From Clostridia bacterium (GTDB taxonomy: Bacteria > Bacillota > Clostridia > Lachnospirales > Anaerotignaceae), in NCBI GenBank assembly GCA_022786605.1, contig JALFWW010000025.1:1-64000 (forward strand): a stretch of DNA of 64,000 bases, written 5' to 3'. The notes beneath the pieces are model-generated. The model saw nothing but the letters and a program-made list of their open reading frames with translations. It did not search any database and had not been told where the DNA came from. The position numbers were made by a program, and so were the translations under genes. This document shows positions 41,923 to 51,029 of the stretch, piece by piece. Each line of letters starts with the position of its first letter. The first letter of the stretch is position 1.

Positions 41923-42135
41923 TTAAATTTCTTTGATTTTTCTTTTGATTTCTCGTATAGCTACACTTATTGTGGATTCGCTGCAATGTAAATCCATAGC
42001 AACAGAAACGATGGTTGCAGATTCATTTCTTTTGAATTTCAGAAATACCGCTTCTTCTCGTTCTGTCAAACCTGCTTTTTCTAAAATCCAATCTCTTTGG
42101 ATGTTCGTATACTTATGAAATCTCTTTAACTCCAA
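41923..42135 (-). CDS. Small sigma-70 region-4-like HTH protein
   Basis: The 70-residue protein (from a TTG at 42135, just after the amidase stop) has GLTEREEAVFLKFKRNES and a helix-turn-helix VAMDLHCSESTISVAIREIK, like sigma region 4 or phage late activators. It may control the group 40490-41835 or the late genes. The start is uncertain; a longer frame begins at 42204 within the amidase gene. Confidence 0.65.
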   Translation of the reverse strand: MELKRFHKYTNIQRDWILEKAGLTEREEAVFLKFKRNESATIVSVAMDLHCSESTISVAIREIKRKIKEI

Positions 42136-42139
42136 ATCC

Positions 42140-42898
42140 TCACGCCCGTTCCAGAATTGGTGTTGCCCCCTTGAATGATACTTTGTAACCTGTCTGTTCT
42201 GCAAAGTCCCGAATAGTGACGCAGTTTGTTACATCGCCATTTTCATCAATGACTTTGACGCCCATCATTTCCACTTCTTTTCCCAGCAGGATAACTTTGA
42301 TTTTCTCCATCTCATTCCCTTCTCCCTTATACTCCACGCCAAAATGCAGGCACACACCCCTGCAGATTGCCTTTGCAACCTTTTTTCTGTAGGCATCACT
42401 TTTCAGCATTGCCGCTTCCTGCGGATTTGTCATAAACCCACACTCTACCAAAACCGCAGACATTTTCGTATCTCTCAAAATGCCCAGACTGTTTCCAGAT
42501 TCTTTGATTCCTCTATCCTTCAGTCCGGTTTCCTTGATGACTTCTGACTGGATTTTCTGCGCCGCATCCAGTGTATCTTTGTCTTTTTTGGAATAAATCC
42601 AGCTTTCCACGCCGTTTGCGTCATTCCATCCGCTTCCAAAGGCATTGGCATGAATGCTGATATACAAATCCGCTCCGGCGTCATTTGCCCTCTTTGCCCG
42701 CACAGAAAGCGGTGTGTCTGTTTCTTCCGGCGCTGTCTGCAGTACGGAAAATCCGCAGCGTTCCAGTTCCTTTTCCAGATAATTCACCGTTGCTTTGTTG
42801 AATTCATTCTCTTTCATAACGGTTCCATTTGCAAAAGGCGGGGTACGTTTCCCCGCCGTTTCTGCACCATGACCGTCACCGATAGCAATTAGATACAT
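42140..42898 (-). CDS. N-acetylmuramoyl-L-alanine amidase (endolysin)
   Basis: The 252-residue enzyme is Amidase_3: catalytic zinc residues lie in IAIGDGHGAETAGKRTPP, NEFNKATVNYL, ADLYISIHANAFG and VLVECGFMTNPQEA. A C-terminal copper-amine-oxidase-like/stalk segment (about 195-250) may bind the wall. It cleaves the amide between muramic acid and the peptide to release phage. It follows the holin gene by three bases. Confidence 0.92.
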   Translation of the reverse strand: MYLIAIGDGHGAETAGKRTPPFANGTVMKENEFNKATVNYLEKELERCGFSVLQTAPEETDTPLSVRAKRANDAGADLYISIHANAFGSGWNDANGVESWIYSKKDKDTLDAAQKIQSEVIKETGLKDRGIKESGNSLGILRDTKMSAVLVECGFMTNPQEAAMLKSDAYRKKVAKAICRGVCLHFGVEYKGEGNEMEKIKVILLGKEVEMMGVKVIDENGDVTNCVTIRDFAEQTGYKVSFKGATPILERA

Positions 42899-42901
42899 GG
42901 T

Positions 42902-43132
42902 TCAACCTTCTTTCTTTTCATCCTTCAGACCTGCGCTTGTTGGTTCGATGAAAACCCCCAGCACTGCCAGTGCCGCCGTACCCAGCAGGAAAGGATTTTT
43001 CACCACATCCAGTGCTGCACTACAAAGCGCATCCCAGCTAGTGAACATGGACGGTTCCATGCCCGTAGCCGTCAGGATAACGCCGCCGATGCCAACCCAA
43101 AACCAAGGATTTTTGAATCTGTCTTTATTCAT
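42902..43132 (-). CDS. Phage holin (phi LC3 type)
   Basis: The 76-residue protein has NPWFWVGIGGVILTATGM and a second span (PFLLGTAALAVLGVFI) followed by EPTSAGLKDEKK, the pattern of small phi-LC3 holins that open the membrane for the endolysin. The ATG at 43132 overlaps the previous gene closely; AAGGAGTGAGCATT is upstream. Confidence 0.88.
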   Translation of the reverse strand: MNKDRFKNPWFWVGIGGVILTATGMEPSMFTSWDALCSAALDVVKNPFLLGTAALAVLGVFIEPTSAGLKDEKKEG

Positions 43133-43137
43133 AATGC

Positions 43138-43557
43138 TCACTCCTTCGCCTTGTCACCGATTGCTTCAAATGGTGCATTTTCTTCGATCCAGTTATCTTT
43201 TAATGTGACACCATCCTCTTCATACAGCATGATATTGTCATTACACTTCATGCCATCTGCTGTTCGATAGATGCATCTGGTACGCATTTCCCAGCCTTCA
43301 GGAACTTTGATTTTTGTACTACCAATCTGTTCATAGCTTGCAGGGTTCGCATTAGACAGAAATCCAAAATCTTTTACAGGTGCAATGGCATGTGAACCAT
43401 CAGCAACCCATTTTTTCCCAGAATGTCCCGGACGCTCATCATTAACGATTGTTGCCTTGAACGGCACACCATCTTTCAGCCATTCGCCAAATGGTGTAAA
43501 TTCGTATGTAACACCATTTTTCACAAACTTTCTCACTGCAAAATCTTTTTTACTCAT
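43138..43557 (-). CDS. Unknown phage protein (139 aa)
   Basis: The soluble protein has NGVTYEFTPFGEWLKDGVPF and EGWEMRTRCIYRTADGMKC motifs. I recognise no family. Its place between the XhlA-like gene and the holin suggests a minor tail or lysis accessory role. Confidence 0.6.
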   Translation of the reverse strand: MSKKDFAVRKFVKNGVTYEFTPFGEWLKDGVPFKATIVNDERPGHSGKKWVADGSHAIAPVKDFGFLSNANPASYEQIGSTKIKVPEGWEMRTRCIYRTADGMKCNDNIMLYEEDGVTLKDNWIEENAPFEAIGDKAKE

Positions 43558-43619
43558 GTTTCCTCATCCTTTCTGTTCTCATCTACTCTTTTCTATCAAA
43601 ACACCTATGTGTTATGACC

Positions 43620-43961
43620 TCATTTTGCGATACTTTCAACCGCCTTTTTGTTCAGGTAGTCCTTCTGCTCATTCTTCACTTCTTTTGCGAAATCCAGTGC
43701 TTCCTGAAACTTTTCATTTTTTTCTAAATCGTGGTGTTCTTTGATGGCGTCTGCCAATGCCATACACAGGCTCATGCAGGCAGTATTTCCACGGATGGAT
43801 AACAGCCACATTTCCTCTCTTGCGGTTTCCTTCTCCATCCTTTTTTTCTCGTTTGTTTGCAACTGCAGCTTAAATGCTGTATCTTTTCTATTCAGAATCG
43901 CCGCCAAAATCACCATACATGCAGGTGCAATCAGGATTTCCACCAATTCCTTGATATCCAT
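43620..43961 (-). CDS. Small membrane-anchored phage protein (XhlA-like position)
   Basis: The 113-residue protein has one N-terminal span (LVEILIAPACMVILAAIL) and a charged coiled coil (QTNEKKRMEKETAREEM). Position beside tail and lysis genes resembles hemolysin XhlA-type proteins, but similarity is only in layout. The ATG at 43961 has GAGGGG eight bases upstream. Confidence 0.6.
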   Translation of the reverse strand: MDIKELVEILIAPACMVILAAILNRKDTAFKLQLQTNEKKRMEKETAREEMWLLSIRGNTACMSLCMALADAIKEHHDLEKNEKFQEALDFAKEVKNEQKDYLNKKAVESIAK

Positions 43962-43966
43962 AACAC

Positions 43967-44425
43967 TCACCCCTCGTATAACTGAAATGACGCAGGCACA
44001 TTATGTGGCGCCCACTGCAGTGATGTTATTGGATTTGCGTAACAAAGATAGACTTTGCCATCTTCCCAATCCCTTACCTTCATTCCGACATCTACGTCCA
44101 TATTCAATACGCCCGGAAATACGCCTTTTGCATCAGGAATAGGACGCACTGCGTAGTTATTGGTGGCTTTGTCCGGTGCATATTCTGAAATTTTCTGTAT
44201 CTCTGTTCGTGCCTGATAACCAATACCCTGATACAGCCAAAGGCTTTTCGCTGCCGCATTCTTTCCATCTGGTTCCCAATCTTTCCAACTTCCGGCAAAC
44301 GTGCCTGCCGTTGCTGGTACATCTTTTCCGGCAGCAGCAATGGCTTCTGTCATTTCTGCGCCGCAGGCTTTCAGTTCCCGGATATTCTGTAAAACAATTT
44401 CTTTATTTGCCAAAATCTCACTCAT
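43967..44425 (-). CDS. Minor structural protein with carbohydrate-binding-like end
   Basis: The 152-residue protein has a helical start (LANKEIVLQNIRELKACG), GSWKDWEPDGKNAAAKSLWL and ends with GMKVRDWEDGKVYLCYAN and WAPHNVPASFQLYEG, a pattern that recalls CBM5/12-type modules (tryptophan and tyrosine spacing). It may help cell binding at the tail tip. It overlaps the next gene by four bases. Confidence 0.6.
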   Translation of the reverse strand: MSEILANKEIVLQNIRELKACGAEMTEAIAAAGKDVPATAGTFAGSWKDWEPDGKNAAAKSLWLYQGIGYQARTEIQKISEYAPDKATNNYAVRPIPDAKGVFPGVLNMDVDVGMKVRDWEDGKVYLCYANPITSLQWAPHNVPASFQLYEG

Positions 44426-44634
44426 CCAATCCCCACCTCCTTGGTAACAGCATCATAAAATTCCTGCCGATCGGCTGTATCACCGCCGGAAGAACCACCT
44501 GACATGATATACTGCTTTTCATCCTCACTGATGGTTCCGGCAGTGACCATCTGGGAGAGCTGTTCCTCTGTCAGTTCGCCTTTCTTGTATTTCCCTTTGT
44601 AGTATCCCAGAAAAAGTTCTGCACCTGATTTCAT
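44422..44634 (-). CDS. XkdX-like small protein
   Basis: The 70-residue protein has AELFLGYYKGKYKKGELTEEQL, like XkdX-family proteins found after the tail fibre gene in PBSX-type phages, then a serine/glycine linker. Its role is unknown. It overlaps both neighbours by four bases. Confidence 0.6.
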   Translation of the reverse strand: MKSGAELFLGYYKGKYKKGELTEEQLSQMVTAGTISEDEKQYIMSGGSSGGDTADRQEFYDAVTKEVGIG

Positions 44635-44924
44635 ACGATCAGCCCCCTTTTCACAAGTTCCTCCATGACGCTGTCCGCTCCTTCCTGCCGGATTTCGTCT
44701 TGAGTTTTGTTCATCTGCGCCTCCATGCGGTCAAGCTGTGTTGGCTCCGGCTCTGGTGGTTCTGGTGGTGTGTAGCTTTCCCAGGAGGCACCGTTCCATT
44801 TTTTGTTGGTTGGGTCAAAATCTTCATCAATCTGTATCATGTTTGGCTTATACATTTCACCGGAAAGGTGGCTGATGCCGACGATATAACCATTTTTGTC
44901 AATTTGTGCGTAATGATGATACAT
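44631..44924 (-). CDS. Tail-fibre-associated small protein (97 aa)
   Basis: It begins HHYAQIDKNGYIVGISHLSGE, has a proline/glutamate-rich linker (PPEPPEPEPT) and a helical end. The pattern matches small proteins encoded after tail fibres in Firmicutes phages. Function is unknown. Confidence 0.6.
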   Translation of the reverse strand: MYHHYAQIDKNGYIVGISHLSGEMYKPNMIQIDEDFDPTNKKWNGASWESYTPPEPPEPEPTQLDRMEAQMNKTQDEIRQEGADSVMEELVKRGLIV

Positions 44925-44936
44925 AAAAACACCTCC

Positions 44937-45563
44937 TTAGAAACATTCTATTACTTGCCATGAAATCGTCATAGATAAATTATTTATATTGTCTCCACTA
45001 GTATATATAGTTAGTTCTGTTTCAGTTAAAGATTGAACTATTGAACCAGTTACAAATCTTCCTGCATGTGATGAGTTAATATCACCAGTTACATTTAGTA
45101 TAACAAAACATTTTTCTGGATTTACCCTTGATATTGATATTTTCTTAGTATCTTCTTCTTTTGAATAACTCACAGTACCTCGTTGAATACTCTTCACGGA
45201 ACCTGTTGGCATTTTCTCAGAAATACTCTTCACTTGACCAAACAGTGTCAATGTTCCAGAAGTATCCACACTCGTTCCAATTTTCCCATCAATCCCCGTG
45301 ATCTTCGTCAGCACCTCTGCCAGTTTTTCCAGCAGCACTTTTTTCAACTGTGCCAGCCGTCCAAACAACGTAGGCTGTGTATCGGCGTCACTTTCTTCAC
45401 CGATTTTGTTTTTGATGTCCACCACATTTGCTGCCAGCTCCGGGTCTTTTTCCAGTGACTTCATGGTTTCATCAATCTTTTCAAAATTCTCATTCAGTTT
45501 TCTGATATCTGCCTTATCGTCCAGATCCGGCAAATTCAAATTATAATTACTAGAAAACTTCAC
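44937..45563 (-). CDS. Phage tail fibre / receptor-binding candidate
   Basis: The 208-residue protein begins with the fibre anchor pattern SNYNLNLPDLDDKADIRKLN, then a long helical region (about 25-110) and a beta-rich tip (from ~120, ISRVNPEKCFVILNVTGD). It lies directly after the DUF2313 gene, the usual place. DNA of the last third is more A/T-rich than the neighbours, which fits a swapped host-range tip. Confidence 0.75.
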   Translation of the reverse strand: MKFSSNYNLNLPDLDDKADIRKLNENFEKIDETMKSLEKDPELAANVVDIKNKIGEESDADTQPTLFGRLAQLKKVLLEKLAEVLTKITGIDGKIGTSVDTSGTLTLFGQVKSISEKMPTGSVKSIQRGTVSYSKEEDTKKISISRVNPEKCFVILNVTGDINSSHAGRFVTGSIVQSLTETELTIYTSGDNINNLSMTISWQVIECF

Positions 45564-46092
45564 CCCAATTTCCCTCCTCTACTTCTCCCCATGTTTTCTC
45601 TTGCGCCCATTCCCATGTGTATGCCAGCAGATCACGCCAGCTATGGGTGCGGTACACAAATTCAAAACCAATATGGGCAGGTTTGATTTTTTCAATGGTA
45701 GCAGTGATGCTTTCGATGTATTTCGGCACCCCGAAGATCTGTGTGAAAGAAATGATGATTTTCCCTCCGATAAACTGCACATCTACGGCGCCATTGTCCC
45801 AGGCTTCTGCCACATCCTGAATCATTTCGATGGTGAATTTCTTTCCCTTTGCCGCCAGCCAGTTTGACTGTACGTTCTGGCGTCTTTCCGCTATATCCGC
45901 ATCTTTCGGCGGTGTGATACCCAGATAGCCTTCGATGAGTTTCACGCCCGTTTCTGTCATGGTGTCGAAAAACTCCTGTTTTTCCGATTCATCCAGCCGT
46001 TCCAGCACGCCCTCCACTGCCAGCCCGGCTGCATTGTATAATGCTCTTACAAAATCGTCTTTTTGGTACAGCTTATTATTATGCTGCACCAT
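45550..46092 (-). CDS. DUF2313 (YmfQ/XkdT-adjacent) baseplate protein
   Basis: The 180-residue protein has RRQNVQSNWLAAKGKKFTIE and AHIGFEFVYRTHSW, typical of the YmfQ/DUF2313 tail family found after baseplate J. It links baseplate and fibres. The ATG at 46092 is chosen for GGGAGAAAGA upstream. Confidence 0.85.
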   Translation of the reverse strand: MVQHNNKLYQKDDFVRALYNAAGLAVEGVLERLDESEKQEFFDTMTETGVKLIEGYLGITPPKDADIAERRQNVQSNWLAAKGKKFTIEMIQDVAEAWDNGAVDVQFIGGKIIISFTQIFGVPKYIESITATIEKIKPAHIGFEFVYRTHSWRDLLAYTWEWAQEKTWGEVEEGNWGEVF

Positions 46093-46105
46093 TCTTTCTC
46101 CCGCT

Positions 46106-47170
46106 TCATTCACTGAACATCACCGTCCCTAATGTTGCCACTTCTCTTTCCCCAACTGGGATATTGGCTGTACCGTCATTTATTGTCAAATTCTGATAAT
46201 CAATGACGCCCGGTGTGGTAAAAATGATGTTTGCCAATGCCGCATAGCTGATATATGCCACCTGAAAGGCTTTCTCTTTCAGTTCTTCTGTGATTGCCTG
46301 TTTGATGGCTTCCTGCACATCAGACAGTTCATACCCTTCCAGCAGAACCAGCGTAGCTGTCAGGTTCAATTCTTTTTTCGTGGCAGTGGTAACGGTACAG
46401 TATGCCCCTGCAGGTGCCTGTCCTTCCCCTCTGCCGTTGCTGTCTGGGTCGATGTATTTCTGCACTGCCTGAATCAATTCTGTGGACGCTGGCTGCCCGT
46501 CATTGCCAATGATGCAGACCTCCACGGTATTTTCTCCAAACGCCAGCGCAAAACATTTTGCTTCCCCTACGCCTGCCACTTCCTTTGCCCACAGTTCATA
46601 GTGGGCTTTGTTGCCGCTCACAATGGGCTTTTGCAACTCATCATAGAATCTTTTTTTCAGTTCTTCATCGCTTTCCTGCCGATACCCGTTTCTGGTAGGC
46701 GCTTCATTGGTCACTGCTGTGATGCCTGCGATTGTGACAGGAATCTTTGTGATGCTTCCTGCACCCACGTTTCCGCTTTCTCCGGCGATGACTGCCTGAA
46801 TGGGTATCTTTCCACTGTCTACCACATTGGCTGCCTGTGTGGTCTTGTATTGGATATTATCCGGCGTGGAAAACAGGCTGCCCCGCGGCACCAGCCCTTT
46901 TCCTGTTACGGTCACTTCCCCAACAGCAAACACAGCCGGACGCCGTTTGATGCCTGTCAGCTGATACACACGCCTTGTCAATTCATCACCGGACAGGTTT
47001 TCGATGTCCAGTTTCGCTTCGATGATATCGGCTCTTTCATACAAATCAGCCGCTTCAATGGCAAATGCCGCTGTCAGGTCGTACATGGGAAATCCTACTG
47101 TTTTTGCATAGGAATCAGGGATATTCCCCAGCATTTTTTCCAGAATGACTTGTGGATCATACGTTGACAT
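46106..47170 (-). CDS. Baseplate J family protein (XkdT-like)
   Basis: The 354-residue protein has the gp47/baseplate J features RADIIEAKLDIENLSGDELT, VGEVTVTGKGLVPRGSLFST, PVTIAGITAVTNEAPTRNGY and ESDEELKKRFYDEL. It forms the wedge of the contractile baseplate. Overlaps its neighbours by 14 bases on each side. Confidence 0.93.
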   Translation of the reverse strand: MSTYDPQVILEKMLGNIPDSYAKTVGFPMYDLTAAFAIEAADLYERADIIEAKLDIENLSGDELTRRVYQLTGIKRRPAVFAVGEVTVTGKGLVPRGSLFSTPDNIQYKTTQAANVVDSGKIPIQAVIAGESGNVGAGSITKIPVTIAGITAVTNEAPTRNGYRQESDEELKKRFYDELQKPIVSGNKAHYELWAKEVAGVGEAKCFALAFGENTVEVCIIGNDGQPASTELIQAVQKYIDPDSNGRGEGQAPAGAYCTVTTATKKELNLTATLVLLEGYELSDVQEAIKQAITEELKEKAFQVAYISYAALANIIFTTPGVIDYQNLTINDGTANIPVGEREVATLGTVMFSE

Positions 47171-47603
47171 CTACTGTCACCCCCTCCCCGGTATAAAGAA
47201 TTGCTGTAAAATAGATGTTCAGCCTGCCGTTTTTCGCTGCCGCCGAAAAATTGATGATATTTGAAATACATCTGGAAAGCACCACATTTTCTCTGATTTG
47301 CCGCTGGATTTCGCTATATATGAAACCTTTTGGCAGTGCCTTATACCCGATGATTTTATCTGTTTCGATGCCAAAGCCTGTTTCAAAATACACCTGATGC
47401 CGCCCCGGCAGTGTGCGACACATCAATTCCAGCCACTGTTTGACCGCTTCTTCCTGCGTTACTTCCTTGGCTTTTCCGTTTGTAAACACAAAAGCCTTTT
47501 TTTCATAATCAAACTTGATACTTCTCCCAACTTCCTGCACAGGCACCATTTTTGACGCAGCCTGCTGCGCCTGTTCAATGGTTCTTTCATCAATGGGAAA
47601 CAT
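47157..47603 (-). CDS. DUF2634 baseplate protein (XkdS-like)
   Basis: The 148-residue protein has MFPIDERTIEQAQQA, WLELMCRTLPGRHQVY and GFGIETDKIIG, the XkdS/DUF2634 pattern (gp25-like wedge). The ATG at 47603 follows AAAGGGGGAAGCGCC. Confidence 0.88.
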   Translation of the reverse strand: MFPIDERTIEQAQQAASKMVPVQEVGRSIKFDYEKKAFVFTNGKAKEVTQEEAVKQWLELMCRTLPGRHQVYFETGFGIETDKIIGYKALPKGFIYSEIQRQIRENVVLSRCISNIINFSAAAKNGRLNIYFTAILYTGEGVTVDVNV

Positions 47604-47617
47604 GGCGCTTCCCCCTT

Positions 47618-47896
47618 TCATTCCAAAATAGCCACGGTCAAAAACTCCTGTACGCCCAAAACAGCCATGGTTTTTCCGATGTACTCCCGTCTGTCCTCAT
47701 CCTGCAGCATCTTCCGCTTGATATCGTCAGATACCCGCAGATCCTCTCCTTCCTTCAAGATGATCTGCCCATCACTGGCATTGCAGATCAGCGGCACCTG
47801 CTGTTGGATGGTGGCATAGTACAATGTCAAACCGTTCTTTGCTTTTTTGTTTCCTTCTTTCAGTGTTTTTGCCAACTGTACAAATTCATCATCCAT
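47618..47896 (-). CDS. DUF2577 tail protein (XkdR-like)
   Basis: The 92-residue protein matches small DUF2577/XkdR proteins between XkdQ and XkdS: DDEFVQLAKTLKEGNKKA and a DGQIILKEGEDLRVSDDI strand region. It is probably part of the baseplate hub. The ATG overlaps the upstream stop. Confidence 0.85.
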   Translation of the reverse strand: MDDEFVQLAKTLKEGNKKAKNGLTLYYATIQQQVPLICNASDGQIILKEGEDLRVSDDIKRKMLQDEDRREYIGKTMAVLGVQEFLTVAILE

Positions 47897-48867
47897 CAAA
47901 CCACCTCTGTTTTCATTATGTCCATGCTCATGGTGTGACCTGCGCCGAATGTATGGGTGACATTTTTCACCAGATACACCCCTGTCACCTCAAACTTATC
48001 AGAGGAAAACAACAGCAGCACACCTGCTTCTACCGCTTCCGATCCCAGCATATTGGACACATTTCTGGTTTTCTTGACCGTGTTGTTTTCTCTCAATTTG
48101 TTTTCCGCAACCGTTTGCGGATTTTGCTCATCACCGGACTGTTTCACCACATCCAGCATCCGCCCGAATTTCGCTATGCTGGCGGTGTCTTCTGCCGTTG
48201 CAAGAATTTTAATGGTTTCGTTATCCTCCGATACCACCTGCACTGCATTTCGCAGCTCTGCTATGCTGTCACTACCACCCACGCTGCCCAAAGCATATGT
48301 GATGTCCAGCGTATTCCCTGTTTCAAATTTATGATAGGCGTATGTGATTTTGGTCGGATACTCATAAATATTGAGCTTTCCGCCTTTCACCCGCCAGAAA
48401 TAGTTCTTTCCTTGTTCTGCCGTCACTTGTTCCAGGATATCTTCCAGAATCTCTGCACAGCTTTCTTCAGCATAGATTTTCTTGATTTGTGTAGGCATAC
48501 TGGGCATAGTTCCCAGCGGAATACCAGCTTTTTCACATAACTTTGAAATGGCTGTGTTCGCATCCGTTTTTACCTGCAAAATAACATCATTGTTTTTGAT
48601 ATAAAAACCATAATCATACGCCGTCATTTCTCCGGCAATGCCCCGCTCGACTATAATTCCGGAAAACAATGTCTTTGTTTCGCCGATCAGGTCGATTTTA
48701 TCTCCGACGTCCAAATTCGGCAGACTGTTATACAGGTATCTGTCCTGCGGATTGACTGGCATATTCCACTTCAATTCCATGGTCACGCTGTCCAGATTGT
48801 CCGACAGGCTGATACTGCCGCAAAAATCCGTGATATCTGTTGTCCGGTTCCATACCATCCTAACCAT
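47896..48867 (-). CDS. XkdQ/YqbQ-like baseplate hub protein
   Basis: The 323-residue protein has SGSISLSDNLDS-type beta strands (CGSISLSDNLDSVTMELKW), AGIPLGTMPSMPTQIKKIY, and FGRMLDVVKQSGDEQNPQTV, the gp27-like hub fold of XkdQ. It lies between the tail-tip and baseplate genes. Starts with ATG at 48867, overlapping the upstream gene. Confidence 0.88.
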   Translation of the reverse strand: MVRMVWNRTTDITDFCGSISLSDNLDSVTMELKWNMPVNPQDRYLYNSLPNLDVGDKIDLIGETKTLFSGIIVERGIAGEMTAYDYGFYIKNNDVILQVKTDANTAISKLCEKAGIPLGTMPSMPTQIKKIYAEESCAEILEDILEQVTAEQGKNYFWRVKGGKLNIYEYPTKITYAYHKFETGNTLDITYALGSVGGSDSIAELRNAVQVVSEDNETIKILATAEDTASIAKFGRMLDVVKQSGDEQNPQTVAENKLRENNTVKKTRNVSNMLGSEAVEAGVLLLFSSDKFEVTGVYLVKNVTHTFGAGHTMSMDIMKTEVV

Positions 48868-49285
48868 TGATGCCACCTGCTCTCACGAATACATATTCTG
48901 TCATGTCCAGCGTATAGTCCACATCGCCGTTTTTCCGGTATTTGTATGTAAAATTGTCAATGCTGACCGCCATGTTCAGCACTTCCCGGTCGTTGTTGTC
49001 AGAAATTACGATTCGTGCCGGAATACGCTGTGTTTTGATGGATTTGAAAAAATCAATATAGGCTTGTGGGTTGACGTCTGCGTATGGTGACATCCATGGA
49101 TAGCGTTTGGAAGGGAAGAACGAGGAAAGGGACATGGTACGCAATTCTTTATTTCCGATCATGCGGATATTTACCGTCAATCCCTGAAATGTGTCGTTTC
49201 CCTGTGCTTCCGCAATTTCAAATTCCGGTGCTGTAGGCATAACCATAATTTCTGCATTGTTGTTGATACTGAAAACGATTTCCAT
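48860..49285 (-). CDS. Tail protein upstream of XkdQ (XkdP position)
   Basis: The 141-residue protein has MPTAPEFEIAEAQGNDTF and YPWMSPYADVNPQAYIDFF. In PBSX-type phages this slot holds XkdP, which carries a LysM domain. Here only the core part is present; I see no LysM repeat. Confidence 0.75.
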   Translation of the reverse strand: MEIVFSINNNAEIMVMPTAPEFEIAEAQGNDTFQGLTVNIRMIGNKELRTMSLSSFFPSKRYPWMSPYADVNPQAYIDFFKSIKTQRIPARIVISDNNDREVLNMAVSIDNFTYKYRKNGDVDYTLDMTEYVFVRAGGING

Positions 49286-49300
49286 ATTCTTCCCCCTTTC

Positions 49301-50860
49301 TTACGCCACATCCAGCGCTTCTTTGATTCTCTTTGCAATAATGCGCCCTGTTGCGTCTGGATCACTTCCGCCGTTTACATTGACATTGATGTTATATACT
49401 CTGTTTCCCATCATCTGCTTTGTTTTAGTGTGTGGGAAAACCTTTGTGCCGGATGGCAGCTGTACCAGTTCCCCTCTGCCGCCTTCGTTGATTCTTGTTA
49501 TACCTCCACGGAAATATGATGTCCCCGTCGCATATCCTGTTTTTGTCAGTACACCCGGCTGGCTTAATTTATCCCAAACCCAACTTCCGGCATTTACGAC
49601 ACTTCCTAATACTGGAACGTTTCTAATTTTTTCACCCAGCCAGTCAATTTTTCCACCAATCCAGCTAAAAAAACTACCCGCTTTAGATTCAATCCAGTTC
49701 AATGCTCCTCTGGCTTTTTCTTCAATTCCTAAAAAGAAGCCAGCAAGTTTGTCATATAATCCTTGCGCCGCTGCTTTGACTTCTTCCCAGTGCATCGCCA
49801 GTGCTACACCTGCAGCTATCAACAGCCCTATCCCCACTATCAACAGCCCAAGTGGGTTCATTGTCATTGCCAGGTTTAACGCCGTTTGTGCTGCCTTTAC
49901 CGCCGTTGCTACGGTTTGATACGCTTTCCATAATGCAATGACTTTAGTCAGCACATTAAACGCTACCAGCGCCCCCACAAGCCCACTCATGACAGGTATT
50001 AGCCAGTTTGCGTTATCTTTTGCCCACTGGAAGGCATTGCTTAGCTTGTCTATTGCTGCCGCTGCTTTTTGTGCTACTTTTTCAATGGTGCCGTCATTCT
50101 GCCACCTTGTCATGGTATCTGCAAGCTGTGAAATCTTCTGTTTCACTTTGTCCAATGCACTACCTTGTCGCACGCTGCCATCGTCCATAATACCCACAAT
50201 TTTTGCCAGACTGTTTTTTGTTACGCCCGTTACCGTTGACCATAAGCCTTTTGTGGTTCCTGCCAGTTTTTCCATCCCTCCGGCGAAACGCTTATTCATG
50301 ATCTGCACCAAATCATCCATGTTGTCCACGCCTTTGATGCCGAATTCTTTCATGCGTTCCCACTCTCCGGCTTGTGCATCTATGATGGCTTCTGTTGCCT
50401 GCATGATGTCTTTCCCAGTTGCACCTGCCATATTGCCGGCATAGGTCAGCCATTTTTTACTATCCATGCCCATAGCTTCCAGCATGGCTGTTGCTTCTAC
50501 CAGTTCGCCACCTTCAAAGGGTGTTTTATTCGCCATGGCAATGGCATTTTTCATCAGCTCTGCGGCTTTTTCTGTGCTTCCTGTGGCTGTTTCCAGCTGG
50601 GCTTTATACGTTTCCAAATCAAACGCTTCTTTAAAGCCCATGGCGGCTCCTGCTGCCCCCATAGCCGCAGTAAATTTTGCCGCATTTTTTACAGCACCCG
50701 TAAATGCATTATTGATGGAACGCCCCCATTTATTGATCTGGTTCTGTCCCATCTTCATTTGTTTTGTCAGCTTTTCGACCTCTTTTTTTGTCCCAACCAG
50801 TGGCTTTGAAAACTTATCTTTCAGGCTTAACAGGATATTAACCTTTTTTGTTGATGCCAT
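49301..50860 (-). CDS. Tail tape measure protein
   Basis: The 519-residue protein is short for a tape measure but has the pattern: basic coiled-coil start (KDKFSKPLVGTKKEVEKLTK), the TMP core MKNAIAMANKTPFEGGELVE and GKDIMQATEAIIDAQAGEWE, two hydrophobic segments (LIPVMSGLVGALVAFNVL, GLLIVGIGLLIAAGVALAM) and a C-terminal NGGSDPDATGRIIAKRIKEAL. It sets tail length. GGGAGGTTGAAAG precedes the ATG. Confidence 0.92.
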   Translation of the reverse strand: MASTKKVNILLSLKDKFSKPLVGTKKEVEKLTKQMKMGQNQINKWGRSINNAFTGAVKNAAKFTAAMGAAGAAMGFKEAFDLETYKAQLETATGSTEKAAELMKNAIAMANKTPFEGGELVEATAMLEAMGMDSKKWLTYAGNMAGATGKDIMQATEAIIDAQAGEWERMKEFGIKGVDNMDDLVQIMNKRFAGGMEKLAGTTKGLWSTVTGVTKNSLAKIVGIMDDGSVRQGSALDKVKQKISQLADTMTRWQNDGTIEKVAQKAAAAIDKLSNAFQWAKDNANWLIPVMSGLVGALVAFNVLTKVIALWKAYQTVATAVKAAQTALNLAMTMNPLGLLIVGIGLLIAAGVALAMHWEEVKAAAQGLYDKLAGFFLGIEEKARGALNWIESKAGSFFSWIGGKIDWLGEKIRNVPVLGSVVNAGSWVWDKLSQPGVLTKTGYATGTSYFRGGITRINEGGRGELVQLPSGTKVFPHTKTKQMMGNRVYNINVNVNGGSDPDATGRIIAKRIKEALDVA

Positions 50861-51023
50861 CTTTCAACCTCCCTTCTGCTTCTTCCCATGCTTCCGCTTC
50901 CACTTCCATGGATGCGATATAAAATAATTGTTCCAGAAAGGTCAGGCTTTCCAGTTCCCGCAGGCTGTGTCCTTTTTGGATATAGTAGTGAAACAGGGCG
51001 GCTTCCCCGCCGCCCCGTATCAG
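50838..51023 (-). CDS. Frameshift extension of the tail assembly chaperone
   Basis: In the -1 frame relative to the XkdN-like gene, 61 codons follow the slippery site and end at 50838, inside the tape measure start. The peptide has FHYYIQKGHSLRELESLTF and EQLFYIASMEVEAEAWEEA, a pattern I know from small proteins after XkdN in related phages. It has no start codon with a ribosome site of its own near the 5' end. It should be made only as the tail of a ~192-residue fusion, like lambda gpGT. Confidence 0.8.
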   Translation of the reverse strand: MIRGGGEAALFHYYIQKGHSLRELESLTFLEQLFYIASMEVEAEAWEEAEGRLKDGINKKG

Positions 51024-51029
51024 TTTTTT
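50996..51029 (-). promoter_or_regulatory. Programmed -1 frameshift signal
   Basis: The heptamer A AAA AAC (51029-51023) is in the right frame of the XkdN-like gene directly before its TGA stop. Seven bases on, GGGCGGC-GGGGAA-GCCGCCC forms a 7-bp GC stem (51015-50996). Slippery site, spacer and stem are the standard elements of -1 frameshifting. Confidence 0.85.
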